Of a DNA stretch of 64,000 bases, positions 12,316 through 26,010 are shown piece after piece (position 1 is the stretch's first letter; the number at the start of each line of letters is the position of its first letter). Made by a program: the position numbers and the translations under genes. Where the stretch lies: the NCBI GenBank assembly GCA_012932865.1, contig SAXG01000009.1, forward strand, positions 667,163 through 731,162, in the 5' to 3' direction. The stretch is from Amylostereum areolatum. Lineage: Eukaryota > Basidiomycota > Agaricomycetes > Russulales > Stereaceae. The notes under the pieces were generated by a model. That model did no database searches. It saw only the letters and a list, made by a program, of their open reading frames with translations, and was not told the DNA's origin.

Positions 12316-13298
12316 GGTGTGACGGTGACGGTGCCGGTGACCGGTGACCGGTGGTCCTGGATACTCCTATTTTTTTTCGTTTGTTGCTCGTTTAACATTT
12401 TGGAGTGCATGCTGGAGGCTGACATTACGAGCAAACGCGTGACCGGGGAGAGTGTGTCAGACGCCTGTTGCTGACAGCGGGGGTGTGCCTGGAGAGGGAG
12501 TCAGACGTGCGCGTCCGACGTCTTCCATTCATGAGATCAAAGGGAGGGGGCTTGACTTTGTCGGGAGGGTGGATACGCTATAGATTTGAATGTGGCCAAG
12601 TGGGTAATTGTGATGGGAGAGGGGGAACATGGGGCGGAGAGAGGGGGAGCAAGCGCGGAGACCCGAGAGGGGGACAAGAGACGCCGCGACCGCTTAGTCA
12701 TGCCCTGGCCAGACTTGAAAGACCGGGGGACAGCGGGCGTCTGTGGGAAGCGGCATCTCGAGCCTCGAGGTCGGGCTCACCGCAAGCGCCAGAGGAACGG
12801 CCCTTCGGCGCGGGGCCGTGCCTCCGATCTTAGCGGCGTAGACGCTCGCCCTCGCTGCCTTTGGTCAAATGCCCCGCCAATTTGGCTACGAGGGAGCGCC
12901 CACCGACATGAGGCTGCGGTCGTCCTCCTTCCGCCTGAGGGCGACGACGTCGAGGGGGGTGAATGGACGTGGGTGGGGGTGAGGACGGGTTTGGACGATG
13001 ACCGGGAGGCAGAGAGGGGAGGGAGGGGACGCGGGCGAGAGAACAAGGGTACGGAACACGCACGGAAGGGAGAGGGAGGGGGGGTGTTCGGGGGCATTGT
13101 TGTATTGAGAGGAGGGATTCCCACGGAAATTAAATGAGAAGGGAATATAGGGCAACGGGAGAGGCGTCCGGCTCTTATAATCGCTTCCGCTGCGTGCCGT
13201 GTTTCCTCCACCGCGCCGGTTCCTCTTGTCCTCCTCGTCCTCTGTGCCCTTCCCTCCGCACTCGCTTGCCTTGGCCCATCCTGCTCGCATTCCTCCTC
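12316..13298. other. Intergenic, 5' region of the first Zn2Cys6 gene
   Basis: Purine-rich plus strand at 12,590-13,100 and a pyrimidine-rich leader at 13,170-13,298 just before the chosen ATG. No gene is supported. Confidence 0.5.
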
Positions 13299-15907
13299 AT
13301 GCACGACCTCCCCGCCTCTCCCCGCCGCCCCTCCCTCCTCCCTCCTCCCTCCAACCACGGCTCAAAGGTCCAGAAGAAGCCCGGAGCGCCCAAAGCTAAG
13401 GGCTCCGTGCGCGCCAAGTCGGGCTGCTACACCTGCAGGATCCGTCGCAAGGTAAGACACAGATCGCCTCCCTCTATAATCTCGCTTAACCTCGGCGCCT
13501 CTTTTTCCCTCTCCTCCCTTCTTTCCTCGCTCTCGCCCCCCCGCCCTCGTCCTCGCCCTCGCCACATTTTTTTCCCCGATTTTTCCTCTCTCAGAAATGC
13601 GATGAAGCCCCCGACGAGGAGGGCCGATGCTCTACCTGCGTTCGCCTTCGCCTCCAATGCCTCGGTTTCGGTCAAAAACGCCCAGAGTGGCTCAAGGTGC
13701 GTTGCTCGATGGCCCGATGGCCCTCGCCACCCCCGCGATCGTCCGCTGACCCTCCCTCCTTTCTTCTGCTTTCAGGAAAACAACAACGTGACCGTCTTCC
13801 GAGAGAAGATCAAAGAGTTCCTCGCCGCCCAAGGCATGATCAAAGGGCATTCGGGGACCGGGTCCCGACAGGGCGAGGCCGAGAACACGCTCATCCTGCT
13901 TCCGGAACATCAGCGCGCGAGCTCCTCCAGCCCGCCCACGACGCCCGCCTCCTCCTCCAGCGACGACCATCGACCGCGAGCGCACGCCATCTCCGACGCT
14001 CGTGACATCCTCCACTACCCCGCCGTCCACCACATGTCCGCTCAGCCCTCCTCCTATGGTCAGTCCCCCCATTCCCCTCCCTCCACGCACCCCGCCTACA
14101 CCTATCGCCATCCAGGAGGCTACTCCATGCCCGACCTCTCCCCCGATGTCTCCGTCGCTCGCTGATGGCGGCTACCTCTCCCAGCACGGCCACGGCCACG
14201 AGCTCTCCCTCCCGATTTCCATGAGTACAGTACCCCACACACCCTCTACCGTAGCCCCGCCCATGCCTTGTAAGACGAATTACCGTTATTAAATATGTAG
14301 CCTTGTACAGTACTCAATGCCCTCGTTTGTTGGCAGGGCCTAATAATCCATCTGCGTCCTACCCTGTCCATCCTCCTCCGCATTCACATCCGCCTCCGTT
14401 GGCCGTCGCGATCCCAACCCACTTCACCAGTACGCTCTCTCAATCGTACCACCACCAGTACCCGTTCGAGGAAGAGATCGACGACTACACCGAAGATCAG
14501 ATCAGCCCCGAGTACACCGCCATCCCCCACTCTCTCTCCACCAACGTCTTTCCCCAAGTCTCAGACGCCCAAAACGGCTTGGTGCAGCACTACCTCGCCC
14601 ACGTCCTCAAGCGGCAGTACCTCCTCGCCGACGTCTCCATCACCGAGTTCATCGTGCAGACCATCCAGAAATCCCAGGCCGTGCGCGACGCCGCCTGTCT
14701 CCTCGCCTCGCTCCACCAGCAGTCCCTGCAACAGCAAGCCCGCTTGAGCGCCGGCGGCCTCGTCGAGTACAACGAGCCGACGCGGGAGGACACGAGCGCG
14801 TACTCGCGCATCTGCCTCTCCCTCCAGCTGAAGGACCAGCGGCAGTACACCGAGGACGAAGCGCTTACGGGCCTCCTCGTCGTCTCCGCCTTCCTCTTCC
14901 GCGGCGGCCGCGGCGCGTGGCAGCAGTTCCTCAACGTCGCGACCGAGTGGGTGTGGTCGGTCCTGGCCGCGTACGACTACGTCGACACCGCGGACGTGCT
15001 CCTGTCCTGCACCGAGTCCCAGCGCTTCATCATCAAAACCACGTTCTGGTTCGACATCCTCGCGTCCACCACCCGTCTGCAGCCCCTCGCCGCCATGTCC
15101 GCCTCCGACGGCGGCAGCCGGCTCCAGCCCCCGCGTTTCCTCGAGTACTACCGTCGCCTGTGGGCGCCGCGGCGCGGCGCGTTCATCGAGGGCCCTGGCG
15201 GCGCGGGAGGCGTGCACGGACACGGACACGGACCGCGCGGACACGGACACGGCGATCGTCCGGAACTGTCGATGCTGACCGTCATGGGCTGCGACAACGC
15301 GACGGCGCTCGCGATCGCGGAGGCGTCGAACCTCGCGTACTGGAAGGACCGCCAGGCGCGCGCGGGCGCGCTCAGCATGCCCACGCTCGTCGATCGCGGG
15401 CGGCGGATCGAGGCGGAGCTCCTGGCGTCCGCGTCGCCGACGTCCGCGCGCGCGCCGTACCCGCTCGGGGGGGAGGACGAGCTCGCGGTGCGGCGGCGGC
15501 TGACGGCGAACATCTTTCGCGCGACGGCGCGGGTGTACCTCCACGCGGTCGTGTCCGGGGACTACCCCGCGGTGGCGGAGATCCGGGAGGGCATCGCGGA
15601 GACGATCGTGTGTCTGCAGGCGGTGCCGACGGCGCGGAGCGCGTTGAGCAGCAGCGTGTTGCGGAGCGTGGTGTTCGGGATGTGCCTGTGCGGGTGCTTG
15701 ACGGACGATTGGGAGGAGCGGCGGTTCATCTTGCGGCGGTTGGAGGAGGAGCAGGAGGAAGGCGTCGGGAATTGCGCGGAGGCGAGGAGGGTGATGGAGA
15801 GGGTGTGGGAGAGGCGGGAGGTGGTGGCGAGGGAGGGCGGCCCGCCGGTGAATTGGAGGGACGTGATGCAGGAGTTGGGCGGCGGGGAGTCGCTGTTGTT
15901 GGTTTGA
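13299..15907 (+). CDS. Zn2Cys6 transcription factor, copy 1
   Basis: Exons 13299-13451, 13595-13696, 13776-14058, a short fourth exon ending at 14269, and 14337-15907; about 715 residues. The zinc cluster is CYTCRIRRKKCDE...CSTCVRLRLQC, spacing CX2CX6CX9CX2CX6C, with an intron after the RRK codons. This fold binds two zinc ions and DNA. After the linker comes VFREKIKEFLAAQG, then a long helical region (QNGLVQHYLAHVLKRQYL onward) resembling the fungal-specific transcription factor domain (Fungal_trans_2 type), with a His/Gly-rich insert near codons for HGHGHGPRGHGHGD. The start is placed at the ATG after a pyrimidine-rich leader. Between 14058 and 14269 the frame changes: either a 172-nt intron (14059-14230) or a 57-nt intron (14059-14115) plus a one-base indel at the C run 14140-14144. 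Target genes are unknown. Confidence 0.82.
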
Positions 15908-18900
15908 GCCGTCTTCGCGCTTCGTTTTGGATTAAGTTATGTTTTCGTGCCCCCATGTCGTCCATCGCTATACCATCTTCATACGTACATTCCCCTCGTC
16001 TTCCCCTCCTCCTCCTCCTCCTCCTCCTCCTCCTCCTCCTCCTCCTCCTCCTTCCCTCCCGCTCCGTCGTCCTTTATGCTTCCGAATCTGCAACCTCGCT
16101 GGACGCCCCCGTTACTCGTAAACCATACTGCATCCTCGCCTCCAAGCTTCACAGCCATGCTCGTCTTTCTCCATGTTCTTTCCATCTCGCATCATGCATA
16201 CGCACACTCGATTCTCTTGTTTGTTTATTGGGGTTTGCTCGTGATGTGTATTCCGGATGTTCTTCCCCTCCTCTTTCTTCCCCCCTGCCCTCCCGTGCTT
16301 CCCGTCCATCGCCCTCTGCGTCTGCTCTCTTGCCTCGCCTCGCCTCGCTCTACGTTAACTTTACTTTTACTTTAGGGAATGATCGAAGGAATAACTTGAC
16401 ACTCGTCGAACGCCGGCGCGCTTAGCTCGCGTTGTTTATGCCATGCACTTGCCCTTGCCGAGTTAGCAACTGGTCCCGACCCGCAAGATAATGCAAACGT
16501 GTTCGTGCGAGCCGTCCAAAAAATCCAATAGAGATAGATATGTTTTCGACGCGACGCGATTGCACCCGCGGGGCTCGCTTGCGGCCTAGCCTTTTGCATA
16601 TTATTTCATTCAGTAATAAGTACATTCGAGTTGTAGCAAGCACCGTCCTTGAGCTGACATCGTCCTGACCGCCGTCTCACTGGCCAGTGCGCAAAGTCGA
16701 CGACCCGACGCGCGCCCCGACAAGTTCCATCCTCCGGCAACTAACAAGCTGGCACCGATGCCACATGCGCGCCGCCGCCGCCGTCCGAGGTCGAAGCCGG
16801 CGGCCCATCTCCGACACAATCTGGGTATAATTATTATTGGTAAGTATCATAGCCGAGCGCGCGAGGATCGGGTATACGTTATCTGGGTAGGCGAGGGCGA
16901 GGGCGCGGGGCGGGGCGGATGATCTGAGGAGGCTGGCGCGCGTCGTGGTGTGACAGTGGAGACTCTTGGACTCTTGGAGTGGCGCTTTTTCGTCGGAGGC
17001 TCGGAGGAGGATTCGGGACGGGTGAGGGAAGTGGGTGACGGACGTCGATCCTGGATGGATGCTGATCAGGAGAGAGGGAGAGCTGAGGAAAGTGCGGTGG
17101 GTCGGGTGGGCTCGTTGCGCACCGTTGTGTGAAACTAAAGCTCGGGTTCGAAGGGGCGGGCTTTTCAGAAGAAGGGGCAGAAACCGCGTTGTAAGCGTTG
17201 ACCTGAATTCCGTCGATGTCGTGCTGTTCGCGTCCGTGGTATCGGCAAGTTCGGGACACGTCCAAGTCTAACGTAAACGTCAGAGAGCTCAGGTGGGGGA
17301 GTCGAGAAGCGGTGGAAATGAACACAAGATGAAGAGACGCGACGGGGTGCCAGTGTGTGCTTTCGTGTATTTCGGGTGACTCTGCATGGATGCTAGATTG
17401 ATACATCGGCGCGTGAGATGGTTGTGAGCGAAAGATCGGTCAGGTGGGGATTCGCCGTCGGGAGGGGTGGGATGATTGGAGGCTTCGGATTGAGGACGGG
17501 AGGGCACATGCATGCCTGTGTCAGTAAGCTTACGATCGGGGCCCTGGGGGCTTTAGGTGTGGATCCTTCGTGGAAGACGAACGAACACTGCCAGTGGTAA
17601 GGGGATGCAGGGGGACGTCGGGTTTCGCTTTCAGCCCTCGCGCGAGACGGCCTCTCGTGAAACCCGCTGGAAAAGCCTCGTGGAGGCGAGTCGGGGTATG
17701 GAAAGGGTCGATGGTCATCGCGGTCCTATGGATAGGCTCGCCGCTTTCGGCAGATATTCCGTGTGGTAAGGTGTCGTCTGCAACGGAACGTTGGTACCGA
17801 ATTTGCAGGGAAGATGTGAAGAATACAATGGCGACTTGCGCGGGGAAGGGAGCTGAGGAAGGATTCGGATGAGGGTCCTGAACCAGTGGGAATTTAGTCC
17901 TCACACCTCGATGGGAGGCTTGCCAAATATAATAGGAGTCGCTTGGTCGCCATCTAGGCACGTTTCGTTTTCGTGCGCATCTCAGAGGGAACCAGAGGGA
18001 AATAGAGCGGTCGGGAGCGTGTCGAGATCGAGAAGGTCGTTGCGTCGAAGGTGTGTGCATGGGATCGAACCCTTAGACTGGGAAACCCGAGTAGCATGCG
18101 CCCCGGGTCCTGACGACTCGTCGGAATGCTTGCGTATCATGCGTGAATCAGCGACATGTCAGCAGACCCTCAACACCCGTTTACTCGCGTCACTGCCGTA
18201 CTTGCTCCTCGTCGACGTTCGAAGGTGGACGGGGAGGTTTGAAGGCAGTTTCCGAGCGCTCCGGAGGCCTTCACGACTCCGCGATAAGGCGAAACTACTG
18301 TCCAATCCTGGGCTTCGTACCTGTAGACTCCAAATCGCTAGATTTTGTCAGAAGGGGGATAGCGCGTCAAGCTCGAGAGGTCGGACGCAGTTCAGACCGA
18401 TATAGCTATGTACGCACTTGTATCATTAGTATGCCAGAGGGTTGCGCACCGACGAAACATCTGTTCTGCATACCGCCTGTGGAGTCGAAGCCGGGAGTGT
18501 GGAGGCAGACTAGTAGATAAACCAGATCAGAGACAAAACTCCGAGCTGTTCGCTCCGTCAAAGACGCTGCTGCTGTTCTTCGATGTTCATCGAATTGACC
18601 TTACACTGTTCTGGAGTCTGGACGAACGCTAGGAGGAGAGGAATCAGTTTCGGGGACGGATTTCCTGGAGCGCCATGTTGAGCATTCCGTCTCCACAAGA
18701 AAACTGTGCGTATCATGGATCACTGTTCCCCTAGCGGTATTTTCACGCGAAGAGAAAGGACCATTGTTGGAAGAAGGCCTTGGGGGCTTTGATAAACTGC
18801 GGTACGTCAGCTGTAAGATTGTTCGATACGACGGGCCGTGGCTGCGTCACTAGAAATCACTGCACGCCCCCATGCTAGAAAGACAACCTGTTGTGGCCTG

Positions 18901-21900
18901 CAACTCATGTCATGATGAATGACGGGCACGTGTAGAAACGAACCTTATGTCTAGCAGCGTCTTCTCTTGGGATGGTCACGAGAGTGATAGTGATTTGGCA
19001 TGGGCTGTTGGTTCATCCTCGAGCCGTCTGAGCCGCGGTCAGACCGATGGTATGTATACGAACCCCGGTACATACTCTCGGCGCACGTCCTTGGATATGG
19101 ATGCTTCAGAGAACGGAGACGGTGCCATTTTCCACTGAAAAGTCCTGAGAATGGACAGAGAGACCTGCTCGATCCATAACGAAGATAACTAACATCGGAG
19201 ATGTCGCGGCGGGAGCCAGGATAGGACGGAACGTGCTGTCAGTACATTCCAGATGCGATGCACCACGAATGCATTCAGAAAGATAGCATTGTAGCTTCCT
19301 TCCGAGTTCCGTCTGTTGTAGAACATGAAACTGATGACTCATAACGACTATGACGCAATGAAAACGGAGCTCACCGTATGTTGACCTGGGGGTGCTCGCA
19401 TTTTTATCGCAACTGCCACTGGATAGATCGAGTCTATGTGGCTGCGGTCAGATAAACGTAGCGCAAAGGCTAGCACAAGACGTCTTCAGGGCGTGCGTTC
19501 TCGACTTCGGGCGCCGAGTCGTCCGTCCATAGAAGATGGAGCAAAGAGGTCAGCCACCAAAAAGAAGTCTTCCGAGTTCTGCCAGAGATGCATATAGGCA
19601 AGTTAGTCCCAAAGCTTGAGGCTACGAAAAACGTCCCCACCTCACGGGGATAAACGCGCCACTGAATTCTTTCCCCGTCCTGTTTGGTGACATGTCTTGC
19701 GCCCGGATGCACCGCTCTGGCGTTCTGGAACAATGTTGCACCTGTGAAACTGAGTTGGAGGGAGAGTGATGCCTAGATCGCATCCTGAGCGTTGAAGGTG
19801 CCATATTCAACCAAAGCGCTGTGAAAAAGTCGTCATGGCCGCTAGAACCTCTAGACCTAGGGGGATCACCGCGGCATCGAGGAGAAGCGAGTCGAGATTT
19901 GGCTCCCAGGCGGCCGATGGAGTGTTTCCGTAGGCGCAGGACATCACTGCGTACCGAAAGATATACAGAGGCGGGAGCTTGAGTTTACTTGTCGGCGCAT
20001 ATCTTCAAGTTCTGGATTGAGATGTGCAGAGGGCGACGCCGAAATTAGGGCATGAATACCCGCAGCATCTGGAGGTCTCTGTTGTGTGGCATATCACACA
20101 CGCTACCAGACGACTGCTTCGATCTGTGAGTTGAACGCTGATCTGCCGCGATGGTGGACCCTACAACGTAGCCATTTGCCGTTGTATCCCGACAAGTGCG
20201 GCTATGTACATCGTCGGGGCTTCACCTTCTTCCAAAGAGAGCTGCGACGATGAAAACGAGCTGCGCAGAACATTCTCGCGCGTGCTGTTGTGTTTGAGAA
20301 AGAACAACCTTCTGGTTTCCGAGATAGGTCAGGGAAATAGAGCGCTCGTGTCATTGAATCTCACCTTCACATGCATCAAGAACGTGTGGATTACAATGTC
20401 CGAGGCACGTCGTGAGAAGTAGACCCGTAGAGCGAAAAGACACCGTGCCAGCTACAAGTCCATTGACGACTCTGCGAAATGCCCTGTTAGATCTTGGAAA
20501 TACGGAAACTGGAAGCAACATCTTTCGATCCCGTGTCGTCAAGAGCAGAGAAGAATACTAATCAGCGCAACCGAGATTCTTCGTACCACTGGCAACGGGC
20601 AGGCCAAGGTCGGGCAGGGTAGTAGATACATATGCTGTTACGCTTACTACTTAGCAAACTCGACGAAAGGTGTTGCGTACAAATGGACCTACTTTAGAGT
20701 AGGTGCCTCTTCCGTTCGGAAATGCATTCCGACAGATGGCACGTGCTGTGATGGCTGATGGCGAATTGGCGATTGGACCGGCGCCGTAAAAACATACGCG
20801 TCGATGCCGACCGGTGTTCAAATCGCCGAACGGACTCATCGACATCGCAAGCGCCGGTATTTCATATTTCAGCTTTACTGATTCATCGAGGAGGAAGTGC
20901 AGGGAAGTGCGCGCCTTGCGCGCGAGAGACATACTTATCGCCGACCGCATGGGCCGTGTGGCAGGGAATGGATCAAAAATGATTGAGCTTGGACTCGAGG
21001 GGGTTGGCGACCATCTCGGCTTGAAAGCCTAACGGTCAGCTAAGCGAATCATAGCCGGGGGCGCGGCGAGAACGCAAAGACGCACAGGATTGAATTGCGA
21101 GCTTGCAGGGTACAGCACCATACATGTAAACGCAGATCGTTCGCAAGATGGTTTGCTAAATGGAAAACCACTATCATCGCCTTCAGGCGCCGGTCCTCGC
21201 ACCTTTTGTGGTCAGGCTTGCATTTTCTGGGTGACCCGACTGAGGACTCGTGTGCCTAGTGAATGGTTACCACACGTCTTGGGGTCGTGCGTTGATGAAT
21301 CCCTTGAATTTTGCGAGCAATAGTTAGGGTCAGATAGGTTCTTCCAGTAAAGCCATCGGGTAAGGAAAGGGGGCGCAGAGAGAGAAAGAGCTCATGTCCA
21401 GGGCAAGCTAAATGCACTTACATACGCGTCGATCGGCATCCTCCCGAGTCACGACACCTATAATTTCACTTTGGACAAGTCTACGGACCTCGACAACGCG
21501 AGTTTGCGAATATGGACTGGGGGGATGCTGGAACGGATCTGCATGCGAGAACGCGCTGGTTCGAGGTAAGTAAATTGGGAGAGTGAAGGAAAAGAGCCAG
21601 TTCAGCCGGTGAGTAACATGCCGCAACAGGTCTCCGGCTGCCAGACGTCGGGATGTCGAGATGGTATATTCACATATATCGACATCTCGTCGGCGCCGCC
21701 AAGCGAGGTGTATGCTCAGTTTGCGCATTAGCGTGCCTTCAGTACATCGGAATCACAAGAAGTGGAGGATGCCTACATATTTACCCAGAGATTACCCCTC
21801 ACCCTAGTACTCAACATGGGATCCGTCGTTGTCGGTGCAGCGTGCAGATGACGAGCCTCCGCGTTGCACTTTGCGTTATTGTCGCGGTCGACAGGGTTCG

Positions 21901-23556
21901 TGGAAGTATGCGTGAGATATTGCATGCATGATACGTGTTGTGGGTATGCAGATGAGGTGAGTCGGGCTGACGAGAAACACACGTTAGAGAACGTACCGAA
22001 CTCGTCGGATGGCTTGATTCTGGGACTGCTGGCGAGGGATCAATCAAGCTTTAGCCACTGTAAATTACGTGTGCATGTGGGGGTGAGATGTGGGGCAAAC
22101 TCAACGACCCACATCGCTGAGTGTGCGTGCTGTGTCGATTTGCATTGACGATCGGCCTTGGGTGTCATCAGAAGGCAGTAAGTAGAGGGCATAACTAAGA
22201 CGGACATTTTGTGGCGCATGCCGCAGGGGACATTACGCCTGCCGTATGCCACTGGCCAGGGGAAACTACGTCTTATTCTCGTCAACCTCGATTTCAATGC
22301 GGCCATGCCACTAGAACATAGAGATGGGAGACGCGGCACAACTTGCATGCTGAGTGTTGAGCGACTAGCAGGGCAGAGTGCATGCTGTTCCCGTACTTAC
22401 CGCACCCTTCTGCAACGCGATGCGTGCAGACAGATGCGCCAAGGGGGTAAGCGAGTGGCCGAACATCTCTGCAGGCTTACACGCATCGGGCCCATTGGTC
22501 TCAGGCCCTGACTATCAGGTCGACCTGCATCATAGGTGGTACTGTACATCAGATGCGTAGGATGAGCAGTGACGTCGTATGACCGATGAATCGAAAAGCT
22601 ACTCGGTATTTTTCGCCGCTGGTGCTTACGCCGGGTGCGCAGAACACGAGGAGAGCTTCGACGCTAGTGCAACGGAAATGACAATAGAACGAATGAGTGG
22701 CAGGGAGGAAAAACGCCGGATGGGATACGTTGATTCGGAAAGACGTCGAGAGGGACCGCGGCTGCTGAGCTGTGGTCACTACAGGCGAGGGACAAGGCAA
22801 CCTGGAGACTGAGTGCCTTCAACGTCTTCGTAGACGCCCGGCCACGAGATGATAGCCGAGAAGAAAGTAAATGCATCAGTGAAGACTTCCTGGAGCGAAG
22901 GGAACGGAGAGACTGAGAGCCTGTGATTCGTATGTTCTGGCTAGGAGCGCGATACGTATGTCACAGGAGAGGGCACGCGCCAGATTACGGGGTCCCGGGT
23001 CGCAATGCAGGGATCATCGACTCAGCTGGAATATGGGTAAGGGAGGAGGATGGGGGTTGGGTGATGTGTGTTGTGAGTAGTAAAGAAGGTCGGGGAGAAG
23101 GGAGAGCTCGGGCTCGCGGGCGGGCGGCGGGCGCACGGGGGTGGCGGGGCGGCACCTGGCGGCACGAGCGCACCAGGGCAGAGTCTGGCGGACGGAGGCG
23201 GGCGATTGACGAGATCTGGAATCGGCAGGCGCCTCGGCGAAAACCCTGATTCGTGACCGGACTGCCTTATCCGGCGGTGAGGGAGAAATCGCCGAAGAAT
23301 GGCTTTCCACTCAATCTCACTCTCGATTATTTATTAGTCCCCGTTCGTTCCCTCATCAGCCCAGCTGTTTCCTCCCTCCGAATCCCTTTCTTATCCTCGC
23401 CTGCCGCCCTTCCCCTTGATCCAATTCCCCACCCAGACCCGCGCCCGGATACGTATATTCCTTCTGCCTCAGTGCCCTCGGAGCATGGTCCTTCACCCCA
23501 TCCAGTCAAACCACATCCGACCCAGGCCATCTCCATACCCGCATATCCAACTCTTC
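15908..23556. other. 7.6-kb interval between the two Zn2Cys6 genes, no supported gene
   Basis: No frame longer than about 210 codons, and none has a recognisable domain. Isolated good donor sites occur on the minus strand (near 22,396 and 21,415), next to short plausible coding stretches at about 22,400-22,560 and 21,420-21,540. I could not connect them into a gene, so they may be remnants of a decayed gene or chance. Base composition is more AT-rich and less structured than in neighbouring genes. Confidence 0.45.
16006..16052. repeat. (CTC)n microsatellite
   Basis: About 15 tandem CTC units just downstream of the first Zn2Cys6 gene, probably in its 3' UTR. Confidence 0.9.
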
Positions 23557-26010
23557 ATGTCCTACCATCAACCTCCTGTTACGTCCTCCAGCTCCAAAAC
23601 CACTCACAAATCCATCTCCCACTCCCCGCCCGTGCCAGGCACCCCCGCTCCCGACTCTGCCACCGATCCGAATATTCCAAAGGGCGGATGCTGGTGAGTC
23701 TCACTTCTCGACGCACGCGTGTTGTCTCCGCTCACGACGCGTTTTGTTTTCCCTAGGACATGCCGTCTTCGTCGCAAAGTACGTGCACGCCACTGGATTC
23801 ATGACCTCGTGCTCATCGTCTTCACCCTGCCCAGAAATGCGACGAGCAGCGCGAAGAGGGCGGGTCTTGCCACACCTGCCGCCGGCTGCAGCTCAATTGT
23901 CTGGGGTGGGGCGCTCGACGTCCAGACTGGATGAGGGTTCGTCCGATCCATCACTCGGCTACCTTCCCGAGTTCTCGAAACGCTGTAGGCTGACAGACTC
24001 TATGTCACAGGACAAGGATGCCGTCCAACGCTACAAGTCAGAGATCAAAGCCCACCTGCTTCGCCTGGGCTTGATCCGTGGACAGCCCCGCGCGTCGTTC
24101 ATCCCCACCGCGTCATCGTCCTCGTTGACCCCCGCGCGAAGTAGGCCAACATCGTCGTCCACATCGTATGCGCGCCACGACCTCGCGGGCGGATACGAAT
24201 TCCCGACCGTCCCCTCCCAGATGGACTGGTCGTACAACGTTCCGGGTAGCTCGGTCATGTCAGGTGAGTTGGCCGTCCAACGCGGGCTTTGAGGGCGAGG
24301 AACGAATAAGTTGACCAGGAGGGACATGTGCAGAGTTATCACAAGGGACCGCGTCTTCGTCGGTGTTCCCGGTAGCGTCGGGTGTACCGACGCCATCGCT
24401 CAACGAGGAAGGCGTCGCGACCCTCATGGGCTCGTCCTCTTCACATACGCATGCGCACACGTACTCGCAGGCACAGTCGCAGCAAAATTATTTCGGATAC
24501 CCCGTCGCTTCCCCGTCGACATCGCCGGCGCAACGGGCGTCCTCGGGGATCGACGACGAGGCCCGGCGGCAGCACATCTTCTATTACTTCAGTGACGTCC
24601 ATGGCCTCAATTTCACATTCTCCTGTAAAATGGCGCTCAGCGCATGCTGGACGGTAGGTGGATTAGGGACGAGGCTCGACCACCAGATGACTTACCCGAA
24701 GAACGTATCCCAGATTCTAGTCAAGGAACCAGAAGGCCCTCTGCAGAGCGTCTTGTGCGCGATATCGGAACTACATTCTTCTACGGTGGTCGCATCCGAT
24801 TCGCCCAATGCTAGCAGCGTCGTGTACCGCGAAAACCCGGTGTCCCGGTTCTATTATGACGAGGCTTTGAGTAGACTGGAGCAAGCTCGCCACGACGGTC
24901 CTCTGTCCACTGGACACGCGCTTGCTGCGTTGCACATGATAACGTATTGTTTAGCGACCACCGGCGGAACGACGCAAGGTGGGAGGGGAACGACGCGGTG
25001 GATGCGCCTTTTGGAGATCGCCTGTGACTGGGTGACCCAGACAGGACTGCTCATGGACGAAAACCCACGATTAGCGTTGCACAATCGATCGGTGGAGCAC
25101 GCCCTGGCCGTGAAGTTGACTATGGTGAGTCGTGTGTAAAGATCAAAGAAGACGTCGAGTGTTGATGCAGAAGGGGGGTGGGGTATTCTTTAGTGTATGG
25201 ACATCTCCCTAGCCGTCGTGCTGCAGCAATCCCCGCGCATGCTCGACCTCTGGAGGCGCATCCTCGGCGGAGGATACATGTCCCAACGCGAGAACAACGC
25301 GTACGAAGTCGACCTGTACATCCTGCATCTGACGGGCTGCACGGACGCGGTGCTTTTGGCTTACGCCGAGATTGCGGCCCTCGAACACTGGAAGGCGACG
25401 GGGGAGCGGGCCGGGACCTTGAACCTGCGTGAGTTGTTCGTCAGAAGTGCGACGATCGACCAGGCGCTCCGCGAGTACACCGATCCATCGTTCCCCGATC
25501 CGCCGTCAGGGAGGACGAACGCGCAGGTGATGGCAATGGCCGGCGGCTTGACAGGGGAGCCAAACGCCGATGAGGGGGCGTGTCGGAAGATCATATCCAG
25601 AATATGGTATGAGACAGCGTTGCTGTATTTGAGCTCGGTGGCGGATGTGGCAGGTGTGTGCATTTGGGAGGTGTGAACGAGGATCTACCGGCTGATGCGA
25701 TTGTTGAACAGGCGGACCAGAGGACGGAAACGCAACGGGGAGGATCTCGCAGCTGTTGGGCATGCTCCCCACGACTGGTCTTGACCGTGCACTGCTGCTC
25801 CCCCTCGCCATCGTGACGACGATGATTGAACCCGGCGCCCATCGCGACATGGTGCGCTCGCGCTTGGGAAAGATCGACCGATGGAGCATGAACGTCCGCC
25901 AACTTGAAGGTGCCTTGGTCGAGATGTGGCAACGCCAAGGCACTGCGGAGGGATGGACGAGGGGACGGGCGTCCTTCCTTGAGCGGGGGTTGACATTTCT
26001 CCTTCTATGA
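23557..26010 (+). CDS. Zn2Cys6 transcription factor, copy 2
   Basis: Seven exons: 23557-23693, 23757-23778, 23835-23936, 24011-24263, 24334-25124, 25194-25653 and 25712-26010, giving 687 residues with every junction in frame. The zinc cluster reads GCW/TCRLRRK/KCDE...CHTCRRLQLNC (slashes are introns), with the same Cys spacing as copy 1. The exon carrying the second half of the cluster is 102 nt in both genes and ends in an RRPDWM/KRPEWL motif. Then follow YKSEIKAHLLRLGLIRG and a long helical region of the fungal transcription factor type, ending RASFLERGLTFLLL. Copy 2 has an extra intron between the first two Cys residues and two more near the C-terminus. A 48-nt in-frame segment after 24655 could also be an intron. 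DNA-binding regulator by family; target unknown. Confidence 0.87.

Noticed and set aside
14561..15544. 327-codon antisense frame in the first Zn2Cys6 gene
   Set aside because: Typical antisense shadow of a GC-rich coding exon; Arg-rich and featureless.
14917..16425. 502-codon plus-strand frame overlapping the end of the first Zn2Cys6 gene
   Set aside because: Arg/Gly/Ala-rich alternative frame that also runs through the CTC microsatellite. The transcription factor frame is the real one.
18061..18076. tRNA-like T-loop on the minus strand (GGGTTCGATCCC)
   Set aside because: The neighbouring bases do not form a T stem, and no anticodon or acceptor arm could be folded.
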